Shown one piece after another: positions 52,222-60,295 of a stretch of 64,000 bases of DNA. The stretch is taken from contig JBBEBG010000017.1 of NCBI GenBank assembly GCA_040882465.1, positions 29,297 to 93,296 of the forward strand. Reading direction: 5' to 3'. The first letter of the stretch is position 1, and each line of letters begins with the position of its first letter. The notes beneath the pieces were generated by a model. That model searched no databases. It saw only the letters and a program-made list of their open reading frames with translations, and was not told where the DNA came from. The translations under genes were made by a program, and so were the position numbers. Origin of the DNA: Gemmatimonadota bacterium. GTDB lineage: Bacteria; Gemmatimonadota; Gemmatimonadetes; Longimicrobiales; Gaopeijiaceae.

Positions 52222-53040
52222 TTGACCTCCGAATCCGACCTTCTTGCCACTGCACTTCGCGCCGCCGAGGCGGCCGCCACCGTCCATCGTCGTTACGCCG
52301 GCAAGCTCAGGGGGGAGAGCGTCCAGAGAAAGGGACGTGCCGACTTCGTCTCACGAGTGGACCTGGAGGCCCAGCACGCCGCGCTATCGGTGATTCGGGA
52401 GCGGCACCCCGAACACCGAATCCTCTCGGAAGAGGACGACGGGGAAACGGGTCCCTCGACTCCGGCGGCATCCCACGCCGAGGGCCCGATCTGGATCGTG
52501 GATCCGCTCGACGGGACGACGAATTTCCTTCACGACCACCCGGCCTACGCGGCTTCGGTCGGCGTCTGGACCGGGGGGGACGCCGTGGCTGGGGCCGTGA
52601 TCGCCGAGGCGACCGAGGAGCGGTGGTGGGCGCTCCGCGGGGAGGGCGCGTTTCGAAACGGCACCCGAATCCGCACGTCCCCGCTACGCGATCTTTCGAC
52701 GGCCCTCATCGGAACGGGATTTCCCTTCAAGCACCCCGAGCAGCTCCCCGGCTACCTGAAGGATTTTGCCCGGGTCCTTCTTTCCACCGCGGGGATCCGG
52801 CGGGGCGGGGCCGCGGCGCTCGACCTCTGTTATCTCGCGCAGGGGTCTCTCGACGTCTTCTGGGAGGGGACACTCGCGCCCTGGGATATCGCGGCCGGCG
52901 TCGTGATCCTTCGGGAAGCGGGGGGCGTCGCGACCCGGCGCGGCGGGGGCCAGATCGCGGCGGACGAGAGCGGATCGGTTGTCGCCGCGAACTCCCCCGA
53001 GCTGCTCGAAGCGATGCACGCCCTCCTCGGCGACCGATGA
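52222..53040 (+). CDS. Inositol-monophosphatase-family phosphatase
   Basis: A 272-residue lithium-sensitive phosphatase of the IMPase/SuhB/HisN family. The metal-binding motifs are DFVSRVDLEAQ near residue 41, ILSEEDDGE near 67, WIVDPLDGTTNFLHD near 90, and WEGTLAPWDIAAGVVILREA near 214. It may hydrolyse inositol phosphates, or histidinol phosphate, which the sequence cannot decide. The start is a TTG at 52222. Its 3' end faces hsp20 with a strong hairpin in between. Confidence 0.92.
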   Translation: MTSESDLLATALRAAEAAATVHRRYAGKLRGESVQRKGRADFVSRVDLEAQHAALSVIRERHPEHRILSEEDDGETGPSTPAASHAEGPIWIVDPLDGTTNFLHDHPAYAASVGVWTGGDAVAGAVIAEATEERWWALRGEGAFRNGTRIRTSPLRDLSTALIGTGFPFKHPEQLPGYLKDFARVLLSTAGIRRGGAAALDLCYLAQGSLDVFWEGTLAPWDIAAGVVILREAGGVATRRGGGQIAADESGSVVAANSPELLEAMHALLGDR

Positions 53041-53047
53041 AAAGACG

Positions 53048-53097
53048 CAGCCCCCGCCGGGGCTCTTCACGGAGGAAGGCTTCCGGCGGGGGCTGCA
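53048..53097 (-). terminator. Strong hairpin terminator between the phosphatase and hsp20 genes
   Basis: Two perfect 14-bp arms, GCAGCCCCCGCCGG (53048-53061) and CCGGCGGGGGCTGC (53084-53097), enclose 22 bases. On the minus strand the stem is followed by GTCTTTT, so it should end hsp20 transcription; for the plus strand the T-tract is weak but the stem may also stop the phosphatase transcript. Confidence 0.7.
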
Positions 53098-53119
53098 TCC
53101 CATTTCGAGGAGCGAATCG

Positions 53120-53575
53120 TCAGGCTTCGCTCTTGATCTCGATCTTTTTCCCCTTGGCCTCGGGGGCCTTCGGCATCCTTACGTGCAGGACACCGTTTTC
53201 GAAGCTCGCCGCGATCTGATCGGCCGCGACAGTGCGAGGGAGGCTGAACGAGCGTTGGAATGCGCCGTAGCGCCGCTCCCATACGTGGAAGCGCCGTTCG
53301 CCTTTCTCTTCGCGGGTCTCCTCTTTCCGCCCGCGGATGGTGAGAACATTGTTCTCGATTTCGAGCTCGACGTCCTCCTGGCGAAGGCCCGGAAGCTCCG
53401 CCGTGAGCAGGAGCTCCTCGGGAGTCTCCTCGACGTTGACCGCGGGAAGCCAGGCGGTCCCGTCCCCTTCGCCGAGCTCGCGCCCCGCGAACGCCCTGTT
53501 CAAGCGGTTCGCCATCTCGTCGAAGTCACTCCAGGGGGAAAGCCAGTTGCGGTCGCGATAGCGGGTGATGGACAT
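53120..53575 (-). CDS. Small heat-shock protein (Hsp20/alpha-crystallin)
   Basis: A 151-residue ATP-independent holdase that keeps unfolding proteins soluble. The alpha-crystallin domain starts near WLPAVNVEETPEELLLTAEL and contains ELPGLRQEDVELEIENNVLT, the EERRYGAFQRSFSLP-type strand (here ERRYGAFQRSFSLPRTV) and the ASFENGVLHVRMPKAPEAK end. The ATG at 53575 follows AGGAGG. A 288-base gap upstream is shared with dapB; no CIRCE-type heat-shock element was seen. Confidence 0.95.
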   Translation of the reverse strand: MSITRYRDRNWLSPWSDFDEMANRLNRAFAGRELGEGDGTAWLPAVNVEETPEELLLTAELPGLRQEDVELEIENNVLTIRGRKEETREEKGERRFHVWERRYGAFQRSFSLPRTVAADQIAASFENGVLHVRMPKAPEAKGKKIEIKSEA

Positions 53576-53863
53576 GGTCGGATCCTCCTTCCTTTCTCCT
53601 ATTCGTCGGAAGTGACACATTGTGCGGACCACGGGAGTGAAGCCCGAGCGGCCCGCGCTCTCGAAGCGACCACCACGTCATGCAGAAGGCATGCCGGGCC
53701 GGACCTGCCAGAGTTCTGCCAAATCGCACATGCACAATGACTTGACTGCCACAGAGACTGTCACTTTGACCGACGGTGCCGCCATTTTTGCCGACCCGGG
53801 CAGCCCTCCCTTCAGCGCCTCCGCGGGAGCTGCGCTTCCCCGGGTTCGTGGGGGTCGGGGGCG

Positions 53864-54625
53864 ATGAAGCTCGCCCTCTTCGGATACGGCCGGATGGGTC
53901 GCGCGGTGGAGGAGGTCGCAAAGGAGCGCGGACACCAGATCACGGCCGCCCTGGACGTGGATTCGAATGCGGGCGGACGGGGGATCACGGCGAAGTCTCT
54001 CGGGGGAGCGCGTGTGGCGGTGGACTTCTCGAGGGCCGACGCGGTCCTCGACAACGTCCGGAAGGCGGCGGCGCTGGGGGTGGGGGTCGTCGTGGGCACG
54101 ACCGGCTGGGAGGGGCAGGCGAAGGAGGTCGAGGCGGCCGTCCAAAAAGCAGGGACGGGGCTCCTCGTCGCGCCGAACTTTTCGATCGGGATGCTCCTCT
54201 TCTCCCGGGTCGTGGAGGTCGCGGCGCACATCGCGAACGGGCTCGACGACTACGACGTACACCTTCGCGAAGCGCACCACCGGCACAAGACCGACCACCC
54301 CTCCGGAACGGCTCGCCGCCTGGCGGAGATCCTGGTCCGCGTTCTCGATCGGAAGGAAGGCTGGGAAACGATTCTCCCGGACGGGGAGGCAGTGGATCCA
54401 CGCGTCCTCCAGGTCGCGGTGACACGGTCGGGGGAGATCCTCGGACTTCACGAAATCGTGCTGGAGGGTCCGGACGACCGAATTCTGCTGCGGCACGAGG
54501 CCCTCAGCCGGAAGGGGCTTGCCCGCGGCGCCGTGCTCGCCGCCGAATGGCTCGAAGGGCGGGCCGGAATCCATACGCTCGCCGACCTCATGGACGATCT
54601 ACTTTCCGGGCGCGCCCCGGCCTGA
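53864..54625 (+). CDS. dapB: 4-hydroxy-tetrahydrodipicolinate reductase
   Basis: A 253-residue NAD(P)H reductase, second step of the lysine/DAP branch. The nucleotide-binding LALFGYGRMGRAVEEVA is at the N-terminus, VVVGTTGW near residue 79, VAPNFSIGM near 105, and the catalytic EAHHRHKTDHPSGTA near 137. It is first in the operon dapB-dapA-dapD-lrp. In the 288-base gap before it, a 21-bp imperfect palindrome (53743-53763, ends TGAC and GTCA) might be an operator. Confidence 0.95.
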   Translation: MKLALFGYGRMGRAVEEVAKERGHQITAALDVDSNAGGRGITAKSLGGARVAVDFSRADAVLDNVRKAAALGVGVVVGTTGWEGQAKEVEAAVQKAGTGLLVAPNFSIGMLLFSRVVEVAAHIANGLDDYDVHLREAHHRHKTDHPSGTARRLAEILVRVLDRKEGWETILPDGEAVDPRVLQVAVTRSGEILGLHEIVLEGPDDRILLRHEALSRKGLARGAVLAAEWLEGRAGIHTLADLMDDLLSGRAPA

Positions 54626-54629
54626 TCCG

Positions 54630-55532
54630 ATGACCCTTTCGTCGCCCGCTGGACTCTCCGTCGCCCTCGTCACCCCGATGACAGAGGATGGATCGCTCGA
54701 CCTCCCCGCGCTCGAACGCCATGTCGAGCGGATGATCGAAGGCGGGGTGGACGTGCTGATGCCCTGCGGGACCACCGGGGAGAGCGCCACGCTCGAGCCG
54801 GAGGAGCAGCGACGGATCGTCGCCACCTGCGTCGCGGTCGCCGCCGGCCGCGTCCCGGTCTTCGCGGGCGCGGGAACGAACAGCACCTCCGGCTCCGTCG
54901 CCCTAGCGCGCACGGCCCGCGCCGAGGGTGCATCCGGCCTCCTCCTCGTGACGCCCTATTACAATCGCCCTTCGCAGGAGGGGCTCCGGCGGCATTACGA
55001 GACGGTGGTGGATGCCGGAGGGGGTCTCCCGGTCGTCCTCTACAACGTGCCGAGCAGGACGGGGGTGAACCTGCGTCCCGAAACGGTCTTTCGTCTCGCC
55101 GAGCTCGAGCCGGTCGTCGCGGTGAAGGAAGCCTCCGGGGATCTCGACCAGGTCATGACGCTCGTGCGCGACCGCCCGGAGGGATTTCTCGTCCTCGCCG
55201 GAGACGACGGGATCGCCCTCCCGATCATGGCCCTGGGCGGAGAAGGTGTCGTGTCCGTGGCCGCCAACGAGGTGCCGGGGCGAATGAAAGCGCTCGTCTC
55301 CGCGGCGCTCGCGGGGGACTTCGATCGGGCACGCGCCGTCCACTACGACCTCCTTCCCCTGCTGAGGGCGAACTTCCTGGAGAGCAACCCGGTTCCGTTG
55401 AAGGCCGCGCTTCAGATGATGGGCTTGATGGGCCCCTTCCTTCGAGGTCCCCTCGCCCCGCTCGGTGAAGAGTCGCGCAGTCGCCTTCGCCAGGCGCTCG
55501 CCGACTTAGGCCTCCTCGGCAGCGGATCATGA
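54630..55532 (+). CDS. dapA: 4-hydroxy-tetrahydrodipicolinate synthase
   Basis: A 300-residue aldolase that condenses pyruvate with aspartate semialdehyde. The catalytic Lys is in VAVKEASGDL, Tyr in VVLYNVPSRTG, and GTTGESATL is the substrate loop; NPVPLKAAL follows. All are classical DapA, unlike the second family member at 48975-49907. The ATG at 54630 is 5 bases after the dapB stop, and the end overlaps dapD by 4 bases. Confidence 0.96.
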   Translation: MTLSSPAGLSVALVTPMTEDGSLDLPALERHVERMIEGGVDVLMPCGTTGESATLEPEEQRRIVATCVAVAAGRVPVFAGAGTNSTSGSVALARTARAEGASGLLLVTPYYNRPSQEGLRRHYETVVDAGGGLPVVLYNVPSRTGVNLRPETVFRLAELEPVVAVKEASGDLDQVMTLVRDRPEGFLVLAGDDGIALPIMALGGEGVVSVAANEVPGRMKALVSAALAGDFDRARAVHYDLLPLLRANFLESNPVPLKAALQMMGLMGPFLRGPLAPLGEESRSRLRQALADLGLLGSGS

Positions 55533-56395
55533 CGGCACGGGAGAATCTACCCGCGCTGCGCGACGCGATCGAAGCGCTCGCGCGCCAGTCCCCGCTCGAG
55601 GACCGGGACGCGGCCCGAGCCGCGGTGGCCCGGCTCCTCCGCGCCCTGGAGCGAGGCGAAGTGCGCGCGGCGGAGCGGAAGGGAGATAGCTGGGAAGCGG
55701 TGCGATGGGTGAAGGAGGGGATTCTCCTCGCCTTTCGAGCAGGAGTCACCGCACCCTACCCGGAAGGCGGGAACGGATCCGCGGCATTTCAGTTTTTCGA
55801 CCGCGATACCCTTCCGCTTCGGCGAACGCGGGGAGTCGAAGAAAAAGTCCGGATCGTTCCCGGCGGAAGCTCGGTGCGCGCTGGGGCCTATCTGGCCCCA
55901 GGTGTCGTCATCATGCCCCCCGCGTATGTGAACGTGGGCGCCTGGGTCGGGGAGGGAACAATGGTGGACTCCCACGCTCTCGTCGGCTCCTGTGCCCAGA
56001 TCGGCGCGCGCGTGCACCTGAGCGCGGGGGCGCAGATCGGTGGAGTGCTCGAGCCGGTCGGGCTTCGGCCGGTGGTCGTGGAGGACGAGGTCATGGTCGG
56101 GGCGAACGCGGGGGTCTTCGAGGGAGTCGTCGTCGGAGCGAGAGCGGTGCTCGCCCCCGGCGTTCAGTTGACTGCCGCGACCCCACTCGTGGATTTGGTG
56201 AAGGGGGAGATCTATCGGAGCGTCCCCGGACGGCCCGTGAGTGTTCCCGCGGGAGCGGTTGTCGTGCCCGGGACGCGGCCCGCGCGAGGCGAATACGCCC
56301 TTGCCAACGGGATCCAGCTGTACGCCCCGATCATCGTGAAGTACCGTGACGAAAAGACGGATGCGGCGACCGCTCTCGAGGAGGTGCTCCGATGA
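55529..56395 (+). CDS. dapD: Tetrahydrodipicolinate N-succinyl(or acetyl)transferase
   Basis: A 288-residue left-handed beta-helix acyltransferase. The hexapeptide repeats start near IVPGGSSVRAGAYLAPGVV, continue with VNVGAWVGEGTMVDSHALVG and CAQIGARVHLSAGAQIGGVL, and the C-terminal segment has APIIVKYRDEKTD. Length and sequence fit succinyl-type DapD and not the short acetyl DapH. It overlaps dapA and the lrp gene by ATGA pairs, so the three are coupled. The next enzymes, dapC/dapE/dapF, are not in the window. Confidence 0.93.
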   Translation: MTARENLPALRDAIEALARQSPLEDRDAARAAVARLLRALERGEVRAAERKGDSWEAVRWVKEGILLAFRAGVTAPYPEGGNGSAAFQFFDRDTLPLRRTRGVEEKVRIVPGGSSVRAGAYLAPGVVIMPPAYVNVGAWVGEGTMVDSHALVGSCAQIGARVHLSAGAQIGGVLEPVGLRPVVVEDEVMVGANAGVFEGVVVGARAVLAPGVQLTAATPLVDLVKGEIYRSVPGRPVSVPAGAVVVPGTRPARGEYALANGIQLYAPIIVKYRDEKTDAATALEEVLR

Positions 56396-56856
56396 TTGAC
56401 GCGACCGACCGCAAGATCCTCGGGCTCCTCCAGGAGAACGCACGCGTGCCGGCCGCCGCGATCGCCAGGGAGATCGGCCTCGCACCTTCCGCCGTTCACT
56501 ACCGCATCCGCAAGCTCGAGGAGTCGGGTGTCATCCAGGGGTACGAGACCAAGATCGATCCGCGCTCGGTGGGACGGGCGCTCGTGGCCTTCGTCCGCGT
56601 GCAGACAGGGGAGGGTGCACGGGCTCCGGACCTCACGCAGGCGTTGGCCGCGCTTTCGGAGGTCCAGGAGGTGCACCGCGTCGTCGGGGAGGACTGCTTC
56701 TTCGTGAAAGTGCGCGTGCGGGACACGACCGCGCTCGCGGAGCTCCTCGACTCCCGGCTCCAGACGATCACGGGGGTCGCCTCGACCCGCACCACGATCG
56801 TGCTCACCTCGGCCAAAGAGACACGCACGTTGCCTCTCGACGAGGTCGCGGGTTAG
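56392..56856 (+). CDS. Lrp/AsnC-family regulator at the end of the lysine operon
   Basis: A 154-residue feast/famine regulator. The N-terminal helix-turn-helix is typical: DATDRKILGLLQENARVPAA, IAREIGLAPSAVHYRIRKLE, then VIQGYETKID. The C-terminal RAM domain shows VHRVVGEDCFFVKVRVRDT, which binds an amino acid. As the last, overlapping gene of dapB-dapA-dapD it probably senses lysine or a related amino acid and controls this operon; that is inference from position. Confidence 0.9.
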   Translation: MIDATDRKILGLLQENARVPAAAIAREIGLAPSAVHYRIRKLEESGVIQGYETKIDPRSVGRALVAFVRVQTGEGARAPDLTQALAALSEVQEVHRVVGEDCFFVKVRVRDTTALAELLDSRLQTITGVASTRTTIVLTSAKETRTLPLDEVAG

Positions 56857-56910
56857 AGAGAAGGAGTTGGAATCGGAACCGAGACCGCCCCCCCAGACCG
56901 GAGGAGAGTG

Positions 56911-57723
56911 ATGTTCCTTCCTCGTTCGAACGATGCCTCGCGCGGCCGGACGCACGCACTTCCCCTCGCCCTGTGCGTCGCCCTCTTCGCCGCCTGCCTC
57001 TTTCCCGTTTCCGGAAACTCCCAGGAGGTCGTGGGTCGCACCCCGAACCTCTCGGGCGGATGGATCGGCACCCCGGGGACGCAGGCCTTCCACTTCGACC
57101 ATCGGTTCTGGTTCGTCGACTCGACCGACGGGAAGGCCGTGGTGAACTCCCCGACCTTCCTCTTCGGCGTCCCGCTCCCCGGACGAACGCTCGTCGCGGG
57201 GCGTTATGCGACCCGGGCTCCGGCCGGCGCCGGGGAGGTCAACGAGTGGGAGATCTTCGGGCGTTGGGCGCCCGAGCTCGGTCGCCTGGACGCCGCGATC
57301 ACGGCTGGCTACAGCGGCTTCGCCGAAAGCCTGGACGGCGAGCTCTCGCTCGGATTCTGGGCCAATCCCGGGGAATCTCTTCCAGGCAACGGGATCCGCC
57401 TCATCGCCGTCGTGCGCGGACTCTCCGACGCCCTCGGCTCGGGAGACCCCGGCTGGTTCGCGGGCGGAGGGATCGTGCTGAGCCTGACGGATGGCGTCGC
57501 TCTCTCCGCAGACGCGGGGACGCTCGACGGGGATGCGGTGAAGGATGCGAAGACCGTCTGGGGCGCGGGACTGCAGGCGCGCATTCCGGGGTCGCCGCAT
57601 TCGATCTCCCTCTTCTCCTCGAACGCGAGAACGGGGACGCTTCAGGGAACCTCGGCGGGCGGGCGGACGGTGTGGGGTTTCGAATTCACCGTGCCGGTGC
57701 GTCTCTCGAACTTCGTCCCCTAA
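56911..57723 (+). CDS. Exported beta-rich protein, probable outer-membrane barrel
   Basis: A 270-residue protein with a long basic N-terminal stretch followed by a signal peptide ending SGNSQ. The mature part has alternating beta-strand pattern with Gly and aromatic residues (FHFDHRFWFVDSTDGK, LSLGFWANPGES, GRTVWGFEFTVPVRLSNF). It resembles DUF5777-type outer-membrane barrels seen near periplasmic redox genes, but I am not sure of the family. The ATG at 56911 follows GAGGAG. Its stop overlaps the convergent kinase gene by 4 bases. Confidence 0.6.
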   Translation: MFLPRSNDASRGRTHALPLALCVALFAACLFPVSGNSQEVVGRTPNLSGGWIGTPGTQAFHFDHRFWFVDSTDGKAVVNSPTFLFGVPLPGRTLVAGRYATRAPAGAGEVNEWEIFGRWAPELGRLDAAITAGYSGFAESLDGELSLGFWANPGESLPGNGIRLIAVVRGLSDALGSGDPGWFAGGGIVLSLTDGVALSADAGTLDGDAVKDAKTVWGAGLQARIPGSPHSISLFSSNARTGTLQGTSAGGRTVWGFEFTVPVRLSNFVP

Positions 57724-58667
57724 GAAACCTCTCCCACGGCGAGGCGCCGGGCCATCCGCGCGGCCCCGCGAACGGGAACGACCGGGGCCGCGACGACCTC
57801 GAACGCCTCCGCTTCGAGCGCGCGGCGCAGTTGGCTTCGGAGCGGCCCTCCGTCCTGGACGAGCCCTCCCACAAGCGCCACGGAAGGTGGCGGAGAGGTG
57901 AAGAAGTACCGTCCTCGCAGGGCTCGAGCGTGGGCAACGAGCCCCTGAATCGTTTCGTCCACGATTCGCGCGGCGACCTGGTCGCCTTCCCGCGCCACTT
58001 CGATCACCGCGGGCGCGAGCGCCGCGATGGCGGGCTTGTCCGCGGCCTCCGTCCACTCGAAGAGCGCTCGCACGGAGTCCCGGTCCAGAACTTCGTACAG
58101 CGCCGCGAGCAAGGAGGTCTCGGGGGCCCTTCCCTCGGACGCCGCCACGGCGGCCCGGAGTCCGGCGAGCCCGATCCCGTAGCCGCTTCCCTCGTCCCCG
58201 AGGAGCGCGCCCCATCCTCCGACGCGTCGGAGGGCTGGATCCCCGGTCTCGGCGAGGGAGCGTGCGAGCCCGATGGACCCCGACCCGCCGATGAGGAGAA
58301 TCCCGTCTCCTTCGCCGAAGGCATCCTCGAAGGCCACCTCCGCATCGGAGGCCAGAGTGACCCGGCCCGCCACGCCGAGCGCTTCCAGCTTCGCCGCACA
58401 CTCCGCCCTCGCCCGAGGCCGGCCGGCGGCCCCGGCCAGTCCCGCGCAGAGGGCCGCGAGGGGAAGCTCGAGCCCCGCGGCCCCCGCGAGGCTGCGCGCC
58501 TCCTCTCCGATCCGCACCGCGATCGCTTCGTCTTCCCCGACGCCAAGCAGGCTTCCCCCCGCTTCGCTTCGCGCCAGCACCTCGCCCGCCGCGTTCGCCA
58601 GCAGGAACCGGGTGCGCGTGGCGCCTCCGTCCACTCCCAGGAATCCTTCGGATCCGGGTTCCGTCAT
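57720..58667 (-). CDS. BadF/BadG-type ATPase, N-acetylglucosamine kinase-like
   Basis: A 315-residue ASKHA-fold kinase. The phosphate-1 loop is FLGVDGGATRTRFLLAN, the phosphate-2 region is GILLIGGSGSIGLAR and GGWGALLGDEGSGYGIGLAGL, and the adenosine motif is SVALVGGLVQDGG near the end. It is most like GlcNAc/glucosamine kinases. It overlaps nothing but starts one base after the stop of the sodium symporter gene, so the two make an uptake-and-phosphorylation pair for a sugar, perhaps from cell-wall turnover. Confidence 0.85.
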   Translation of the reverse strand: MTEPGSEGFLGVDGGATRTRFLLANAAGEVLARSEAGGSLLGVGEDEAIAVRIGEEARSLAGAAGLELPLAALCAGLAGAAGRPRARAECAAKLEALGVAGRVTLASDAEVAFEDAFGEGDGILLIGGSGSIGLARSLAETGDPALRRVGGWGALLGDEGSGYGIGLAGLRAAVAASEGRAPETSLLAALYEVLDRDSVRALFEWTEAADKPAIAALAPAVIEVAREGDQVAARIVDETIQGLVAHARALRGRYFFTSPPPSVALVGGLVQDGGPLRSQLRRALEAEAFEVVAAPVVPVRGAARMARRLAVGEVS

Positions 58668-58668
58668 C

Positions 58669-60141
58669 TCAATCTGTGATTTGGGTTCGTGCGGGCGCCT
58701 TTTTCCCGTCGCCCCCGATCAACCCGGCGATGTGTCCGGCCCCGAGCGTCACCACGACTCCGATGGGGACGAACCAGGGCCAGCCGACCGCCCCGTCGCC
58801 GAAGAGCCAGACAGAAGTGACGACCGCGATTCCCGCGGTCATCCCCACCATGACCGACCGCCCCGAGGCCTTCACCCCGAGCACGCCGAGGAGAAATGCG
58901 CCGAGGAATGCGCCGTAAACGAGCGACGCGATCTGGAGCGCGACTTCGACGGCCGTGGATCCCTCTGCCATGGGGATATACGCCACGGCTGCGCCGATCA
59001 GGAGGCATGCCCAGACGAGGGTGAAGACCCGCCCGGCACGAAACGCCCGCAAGTCGTCCTCCCCCTTCCCCGAAAGCGGTATCCAGAAGTCGTAGACGGA
59101 AGCCGAAGCGAGCGCGTTGATGGAGGAGGAGAGAGAAGACATCCCCGCGGCGAAGACCCCGGCGATCAGGAGCCCGGTGATTCCCGGGGGGAGCTCCGCG
59201 ATGATGAAGGTGACGAAGATCTCATCGGAGACGGTGAACTCGCGTCCTCCGTAAAAGACCCAGAGCCCGACTCCGACGAGGAGGAAGAGGGCGAACTGGA
59301 CGATGATCACGACTCCGCTCCCGACGAGGGCCCGCTGCGACGCGCGCAGGTCGCGGCAGGTCAGGAGGCGTTGGACGATGAGCTGGTCGGTCCCGTGGGA
59401 TGCCATGGAAAGGAAGCCGCCACCAATCAGCCCCGCCCAAAAGGTGTATGCGATGGAGGGATCGAAGGAAAAGTTGAGCCAGGTGAGCTTCCCCGCCGCG
59501 GAAGCGGTGTCGAGCGCCGCTCCCCATCCGCCCGGAATCGCCCCCTGGAGGACGACGAGGGCGCAAATCGCTCCCACGAGATAAAGCCCCATTTGGAGCG
59601 CATCCACCCACACGACGGCCCGGATCCCCCCGAAATAGGTGTACACGAGCGTCGCGACTCCGATCACCACGATCGAAGTCGGATACGGCCATCCGGTAAT
59701 GAGGGCGAGGGGGATCGCGGTGAGGAAGAGCCGGACGGAGTCCGCGAGAAGCCGGGTGATCTGGAAGATTCCGGAGGTGAATCGCCGCGTCGTCTCCCCG
59801 AAGCGTTTTCCGAGCAGGGCGTACGCCGTGTTCAGCTCGCCCCGGTAGTACGCGGGGAGAAAGATTCCAGCCACTGCGGTCCTCCCCACGACATAGCCCA
59901 GCGCGATCTGGAGGAAAGCGAGGTTTCCCAGGTAGGCGACTCCGGGAATCGAGAGGAAGGTGAGGGTGCTCGTCTCCGTGGCGACGACCGAGAGGAGGAC
60001 CGCGCCCCAGGGAAGCTCGCGATTCCCGAGGAAATATCCCCGCCCCCCGCGCTGGTTGCGTCCGAGCCAGGCACCCCAGGCCGTCACCCCCAGGAGATAG
60101 ACGAGGAGGACGGCGACATCCAATCCGGTGAAGGCTCCCAT
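58669..60141 (-). CDS. Sodium:solute symporter (SSS family)
   Basis: A 490-residue membrane transporter with about 13 helices. The N-terminus VAVLLVYLLGVTAWGAWLGR, the unwound-helix segment SVVATETSTLTFLSIPGVAY and the GGIRAVVWVDALQM and SMASHGTDQLIVQRLL segments are typical of SSS transporters of sugars or vitamins. AAGMSSLSSSINALASASVYDF near residue 345 holds the second sodium site. The kinase gene after it suggests an amino sugar as substrate. The ATG at 60141 is used. Confidence 0.92.
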   Translation of the reverse strand: MGAFTGLDVAVLLVYLLGVTAWGAWLGRNQRGGRGYFLGNRELPWGAVLLSVVATETSTLTFLSIPGVAYLGNLAFLQIALGYVVGRTAVAGIFLPAYYRGELNTAYALLGKRFGETTRRFTSGIFQITRLLADSVRLFLTAIPLALITGWPYPTSIVVIGVATLVYTYFGGIRAVVWVDALQMGLYLVGAICALVVLQGAIPGGWGAALDTASAAGKLTWLNFSFDPSIAYTFWAGLIGGGFLSMASHGTDQLIVQRLLTCRDLRASQRALVGSGVVIIVQFALFLLVGVGLWVFYGGREFTVSDEIFVTFIIAELPPGITGLLIAGVFAAGMSSLSSSINALASASVYDFWIPLSGKGEDDLRAFRAGRVFTLVWACLLIGAAVAYIPMAEGSTAVEVALQIASLVYGAFLGAFLLGVLGVKASGRSVMVGMTAGIAVVTSVWLFGDGAVGWPWFVPIGVVVTLGAGHIAGLIGGDGKKAPARTQITD

Positions 60142-60295
60142 GCGCTCGCTTCCTTCGCATCCGGGTCAGCGGGGCGGCCCAACGAACGGGGGGGAAGCTA
60201 ACCGGGGGGACGGACCCCTGAATAGGTGCGGCACGGCCTTCGAACCGGAGGGGCGCTGGTCCTTCGAAGGGAATTCATTATTCTCTTACTCGCCC

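Noticed and set aside
53576-53863. Lysine riboswitch or CIRCE heat-shock element between hsp20 and dapB
   Set aside because: I could not find the conserved riboswitch helices or the 9-bp CIRCE inverted repeat; only an imperfect palindrome is present.
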